Origin: a candidate division FCPU426 bacterium
GTDB taxonomy: Bacteria > Oederibacteriota > JAAXVQ01 > JAUVAV01
NCBI GenBank assembly: GCA_030619365.1
Contig: JAUXBQ010000005.1
Location: 1-23,976 of the forward strand
DNA: 23,976 nt
Direction of reading: 5' to 3'
The translations under genes and the position numbers were made by a program. Within the stretch, counting starts at the first letter, position 1. Every line of letters begins with the position of its first letter. Under the pieces are notes generated by a model that saw nothing but the letters and a program-made list of their open reading frames with translations, made no database searches and had not been told where the DNA came from. Positions 21,370-23,976 of the stretch are shown here, piece by piece.

Positions 21370-22107
21370 TCAGGCGAAGAGGCCGTATTTCAGGATACAA
21401 TAAAGCGCGCGCAGGGCGTCTTGGGCGCGGATCTTTTTGCCCTCTTGATACGTTCGACCGTGATAGGAAATTCCCACTTCGTAAAACCGGTATTTCCGGC
21501 GCGCCAGTTTCAGGGTCACCTCGGGTTCGAAGCCAAAACGGTTTTCCCGCAGCACTACGGACTGGATCACTTCGCGGCGAAACGCCTTGTAGCACACCTC
21601 CATGTCCGTAAGGTTGAGGTTGGCGAATATGTTGCATAAGGTGGTCAGCAGACGATTGACCACCGCGTGCCAGAAAAAGAGCACGCGCCGGCGTTTGGTG
21701 GTGAGAAAGCGGCTGCCGTAAACCACGTCCGCCAGGCGCAGCGCCAGGGGCTCCAGGAGATCCGGATAATCCGTGGGATCGTACTCCAGATCCGCGTCCT
21801 GAATCAGCACGACCTCGCGCGTGGCCCGCTGAATCCCCGCGCGCACGGCCGCGCCCTTGCCCTGGTTTTTCTCCAACCGGATCACCTTCAGATCCGGGCC
21901 GGCCTGGGCGCGGAGAATTTTGGCCGTGCCATCCGTGGACGCGTCGTCCACCACAATGATCTCTTTGGGGATGGGCACGGCCCGCACCCGCCGCAAAATT
22001 TCGGCGAGGGTGTTTTCCTCATTGTAAACCGGGATGATCACGGAGAGCGTTAGCCCGCCCTGAGTTTGCTTCCGCCGGGGAATTATTTTGCGATTAGTTT
22101 TCGGCAT
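21370..22107 (-). CDS. GT2 glycosyltransferase, dolichyl/polyprenyl-phosphate mannose synthase-like
   Basis: This 245-residue GT-A enzyme most resembles DPM1, which transfers mannose or another hexose from a nucleotide donor to a polyprenyl phosphate on the cytoplasmic side. It shows LSVIIPVYNEENTLAEIL (21-38), IVVDDASTDGT (51-61), NQGKGAAVRAGI (81-92), the DAD metal-binding triad (104-106), YGSRF (130-134), and RFGFEPEVTLKL (190-201). There is no C-terminal transmembrane domain, as in the short soluble DPM1 type. The ATG at 22107 is chosen over an upstream ATG inside argF because homology starts nearby; a Lys/Arg-rich tail of about 19 residues precedes it. It lies 25 bases after argF and 44 before argG, an unusual place for a glycosyltransferase. 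It might make a lipid-linked sugar donor for the envelope. Confidence 0.88.
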   Translation of the reverse strand: MPKTNRKIIPRRKQTQGGLTLSVIIPVYNEENTLAEILRRVRAVPIPKEIIVVDDASTDGTAKILRAQAGPDLKVIRLEKNQGKGAAVRAGIQRATREVVLIQDADLEYDPTDYPDLLEPLALRLADVVYGSRFLTTKRRRVLFFWHAVVNRLLTTLCNIFANLNLTDMEVCYKAFRREVIQSVVLRENRFGFEPEVTLKLARRKYRFYEVGISYHGRTYQEGKKIRAQDALRALYCILKYGLFA

Positions 22108-22132
22108 GGTACGGATGCGCCTTTGCCTTGAG

Positions 22133-23119
22133 TTACTTGCCTTTTTCCAAGAGCAGCTTGAGTATGGCCTTCTGGACGTGCAAGCGGTTCTCCGCCTGCT
22201 CAAAAACCACGGACTGCTTCCCGTCGATCACGTCCTCCGTGACCTCCTGCCCCCGGTGGGCGGGCAGGCAATGTAAAAAGATGGCGCGCGGCGCGGCGCG
22301 CGCCATGAGCTTTTCATTGATCTGGTATTTTTTCAGGGCCCGGATGCGCTGCGCGTGTTCCTTTTCCTGCCCCATGGAGACCCAGACGTCCGTATAAACC
22401 GCGTCAGCGTTGGCCACCGCCTGCATGGGATCCATGGTCAGGTACAAGCCCACGCCGCTTTTCCGGCGGTCGCTCTCGCTGAGCTCGATCGCATGCTTGT
22501 CGATTTCGAAGCCCAGGGGCGAGGCGATCGCCAATTCGATGCCGGTCTTGGCCGTGCCGAAAACCAGGGAGCGGGTCACGTTGTTGCTGTCCCCCACATA
22601 GGCCAGCCGCAGGCGCTTCAGTTTTCCGAACCGCTCCCGCAGGGTGAGCAAATCCGCGAGGACCTGGCAGGGATGGGCGTAATCGGTCAGGGCGTTGATG
22701 ACCGGCACGGTCGCCGCCTTGGCCAGTTCCACGACCTTGCGGTGGGCATCGGTCCGGATAATGATTCCGGAAACGTAGCGCGACAACACCCGGGCAGTGT
22801 CTGATAGGGACTCCCCCCGTCCCAACTGCAGGTCACGGCCGGCCAGATAGAGCATGATCCCGCCCAATTGGTACATCCCGGCCTCAAACGAAACCCGCGT
22901 GCGTGTGGAGCTTTTCTCAAAAATCGCGGCCAGGACCTTTCCCCGCAGCGCGGTCTCGGTTTTGCCCCGGCGGGCGTTGGCTTTCAGCTGCCCGGCCGTG
23001 TCCAGAATCAGCTCCACGTCCTGGGCGTTGAGCTGCGCGATGGTCAGCAGGCTCTTCACCGAAAGTTTTCTGGTCCGTGATTTTTTAGTGGTTCCCGTTT
23101 TCGCTTTCGCTTTTTTCAT
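22133..23119 (-). CDS. argF: Ornithine carbamoyltransferase
   Basis: This 328-residue enzyme makes citrulline from ornithine and carbamoyl phosphate. The carbamoyl-phosphate site FEKSSTRTRVSFEAGM (67-82) and HPCQVLADLLT (149-159) are present, as are the ornithine site SMGQE (248-252) and HCLPAHRG (283-290). This set distinguishes it from aspartate carbamoyltransferase. It is about 20 residues longer than usual at the N-terminus because of a Lys/Arg-rich tail (MKKAKAKTGTTKKSRTRK). A strong AGGAAGGGGAAGG precedes the ATG, so the tail is probably real. It follows argD by 36 bases and belongs to the arginine operon. Confidence 0.96.
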   Translation of the reverse strand: MKKAKAKTGTTKKSRTRKLSVKSLLTIAQLNAQDVELILDTAGQLKANARRGKTETALRGKVLAAIFEKSSTRTRVSFEAGMYQLGGIMLYLAGRDLQLGRGESLSDTARVLSRYVSGIIIRTDAHRKVVELAKAATVPVINALTDYAHPCQVLADLLTLRERFGKLKRLRLAYVGDSNNVTRSLVFGTAKTGIELAIASPLGFEIDKHAIELSESDRRKSGVGLYLTMDPMQAVANADAVYTDVWVSMGQEKEHAQRIRALKKYQINEKLMARAAPRAIFLHCLPAHRGQEVTEDVIDGKQSVVFEQAENRLHVQKAILKLLLEKGK

Positions 23120-23155
23120 GCCTTCCCCTTCCTGATCGTTGGCACGGCCCGGCGC

Positions 23156-23976
23156 TCAACCCCACGGCAATTGCCGTAGTACCTGCTTCACCGTGGCCAG
23201 CGCCTCATCCACGTCTTTCTGTTCTATGGTCAGGGCCGGTAGAAACCGCAGGGTGTGGCCGGCCGTGTTGTTCAGGACCAGCCCGGCGGCCAGGGCTTGG
23301 GCGACCGCCAGGGGCCCGTGATCAGCCAGCTCCAGCCCCCACATCAGTCCCCGTCCCCGCGCACTGAGAACCCGGCCCGGGAATTCCTTGACCAGGCCGG
23401 ATAATTGCGCGCCCAGGTGTTCGCCCGTTTCCCTCACGTGTTTTAGAAATCCGGGCTCAGCGAGTTGCTCCCCTAAGCTGAGGCCGCCGGCCGCAGCCAC
23501 CGGATTGCCGCCGAACGTGCTGCCGTGATCCCCAATGGCCATGGCCGCCGCGATCTCGTTCCGCGTGACCAGGGCGGAAAGGGGCAAGCCGCCGCCCAGG
23601 GCTTTGCCCAGCAAAAGTACGTCGGGCACGACCTGATAGTGGTCGTACGCATTGAAATATCCGGTCCGCCCCAAACCGCACTGAATTTCATCAAAGATGA
23701 GGAGCAAGCCGTGCTGGTCGCACAACTGGCGCAGTTCCCGCAAATAGTCGGGCGAGCTGGGGTGAACGCCGCCTTCTCCCTGCACGGGCTCGGCCATAAT
23801 GGCGCAGGTCTGGCCGGAAATGGCCGCGGCCATCAGGCCCGGGTTGTCAAAAGGCACGTACTTGAATCCCGGCAGCAGGGGCGCGAGACCCTGGTGCATT
23901 TTATCCTGGCCCGTGGCGGACAGAGCGCCGTATGTCCGGCCGTGAAAAGACCCCTGGAGGGTCAGAATTTCATAGC
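23156..23976 (-). CDS. argD: Acetylornithine aminotransferase, 5' end missing (right edge)
   Basis: The last 272 residues of a class III PLP aminotransferase are present; roughly the first 120 lie beyond the window. The visible part begins YEILTLQGSFHGRTYGALS. It contains AEPVQGEGGVHPSS (61-74 of the fragment), the PLP-aspartate strand LLIFDEIQCGLGRTG (91-105), and LLGKALGGGLPLSALV with the Schiff-base Lys124. These match ArgD, which makes N-acetylornithine from N-acetylglutamate semialdehyde. The identification rests also on argF, argG and argH following in order. 4-aminobutyrate or succinylornithine aminotransferases share the fold, so the context decides. The open frame continues to the edge without a stop, so this is truncation by the window and not a pseudogene. 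Confidence 0.92.
   Translation of the reverse strand, partial: YEILTLQGSFHGRTYGALSATGQDKMHQGLAPLLPGFKYVPFDNPGLMAAAISGQTCAIMAEPVQGEGGVHPSSPDYLRELRQLCDQHGLLLIFDEIQCGLGRTGYFNAYDHYQVVPDVLLLGKALGGGLPLSALVTRNEIAAAMAIGDHGSTFGGNPVAAAGGLSLGEQLAEPGFLKHVRETGEHLGAQLSGLVKEFPGRVLSARGRGLMWGLELADHGPLAVAQALAAGLVLNNTAGHTLRFLPALTIEQKDVDEALATVKQVLRQLPWG

Noticed and set aside
20372..21403. 343-codon open frame on the plus strand antisense to argG
   Set aside because: It mirrors a highly conserved enzyme and shows no recognisable domain or own ribosome-binding site.

Overview
The window holds 22 protein-coding genes, all on the minus strand and packed almost end to end. Two are cut by the window edges: an argD that has lost its 5' part at the right edge, and a glycosyltransferase of which only the first 35 codons are present at the left edge. 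There is no stretch above 300 bases without a gene; the largest gap (8950-9128, 179 bases) is filled by a palindromic repeat element. I see no rRNA, tRNA, CRISPR array, transposase, integrase or phage gene.

The organism is a diderm bacterium, because an LptD-type outer-membrane LPS assembly protein and O-antigen-type sugar genes are present. The DNA is GC-rich, uses ATG, GTG and TTG starts with clear Shine-Dalgarno sequences, and has recognisable sigma70-like promoters. Lys/Arg-rich N-terminal tails on several enzymes and several families of short palindromic repeats fit an uncultivated environmental lineage. An Omnitrophota-like bacterium is only a guess; the window contains no phylogenetic marker I can place.

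The genes read from right to left. Block 1 (23976-18616) is an arginine operon: argD, argF, a dolichol-phosphate-mannose-synthase-like glycosyltransferase, argG and argH. Block 2 (18503-15151) starts at a strong promoter (TTGACA, 18-base spacer, TAGAAT) that abuts the argH stop codon. It holds an orphan UgpC/MsmK-type ABC ATPase and lptD. A terminator-shaped hairpin with nine T's lies inside the lptD signal-peptide codons. Block 3 (15040-1) starts at an extended -10 promoter and is a long cell-surface polysaccharide operon: ugd, rmlA, rmlB, gmd, fcl, rfbF, rfbG, an atypical SDR, an RmlD-like reductase, a UPF0104 membrane protein, rfbH, rmd, a Wzx-like flippase, a GT2 and a GT4.

Block 3 can make activated sugars on four nucleotide carriers. 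These are UDP-glucuronate (ugd), dTDP-4-keto-6-deoxyglucose (rmlAB), GDP-L-fucose and probably GDP-D-rhamnose (gmd with fcl or rmd), and a CDP-3,6-dideoxyhexose precursor (rfbF, rfbG, rfbH). The flippase and glycosyltransferases at the distal end would assemble and export the repeat unit, which LptD-dependent LPS could carry to the surface. RmlC and the RfbH electron-transfer partner are not in the window.

Nothing here is an obvious new defence or mobile system. The best leads are the SDR that has Asn where the catalytic Tyr is expected, the terminator-like hairpin in lptD, and three kinds of palindromic repeat confined to the polysaccharide operon. Two of these repeats supply stop codons or C-terminal residues of the genes they touch.
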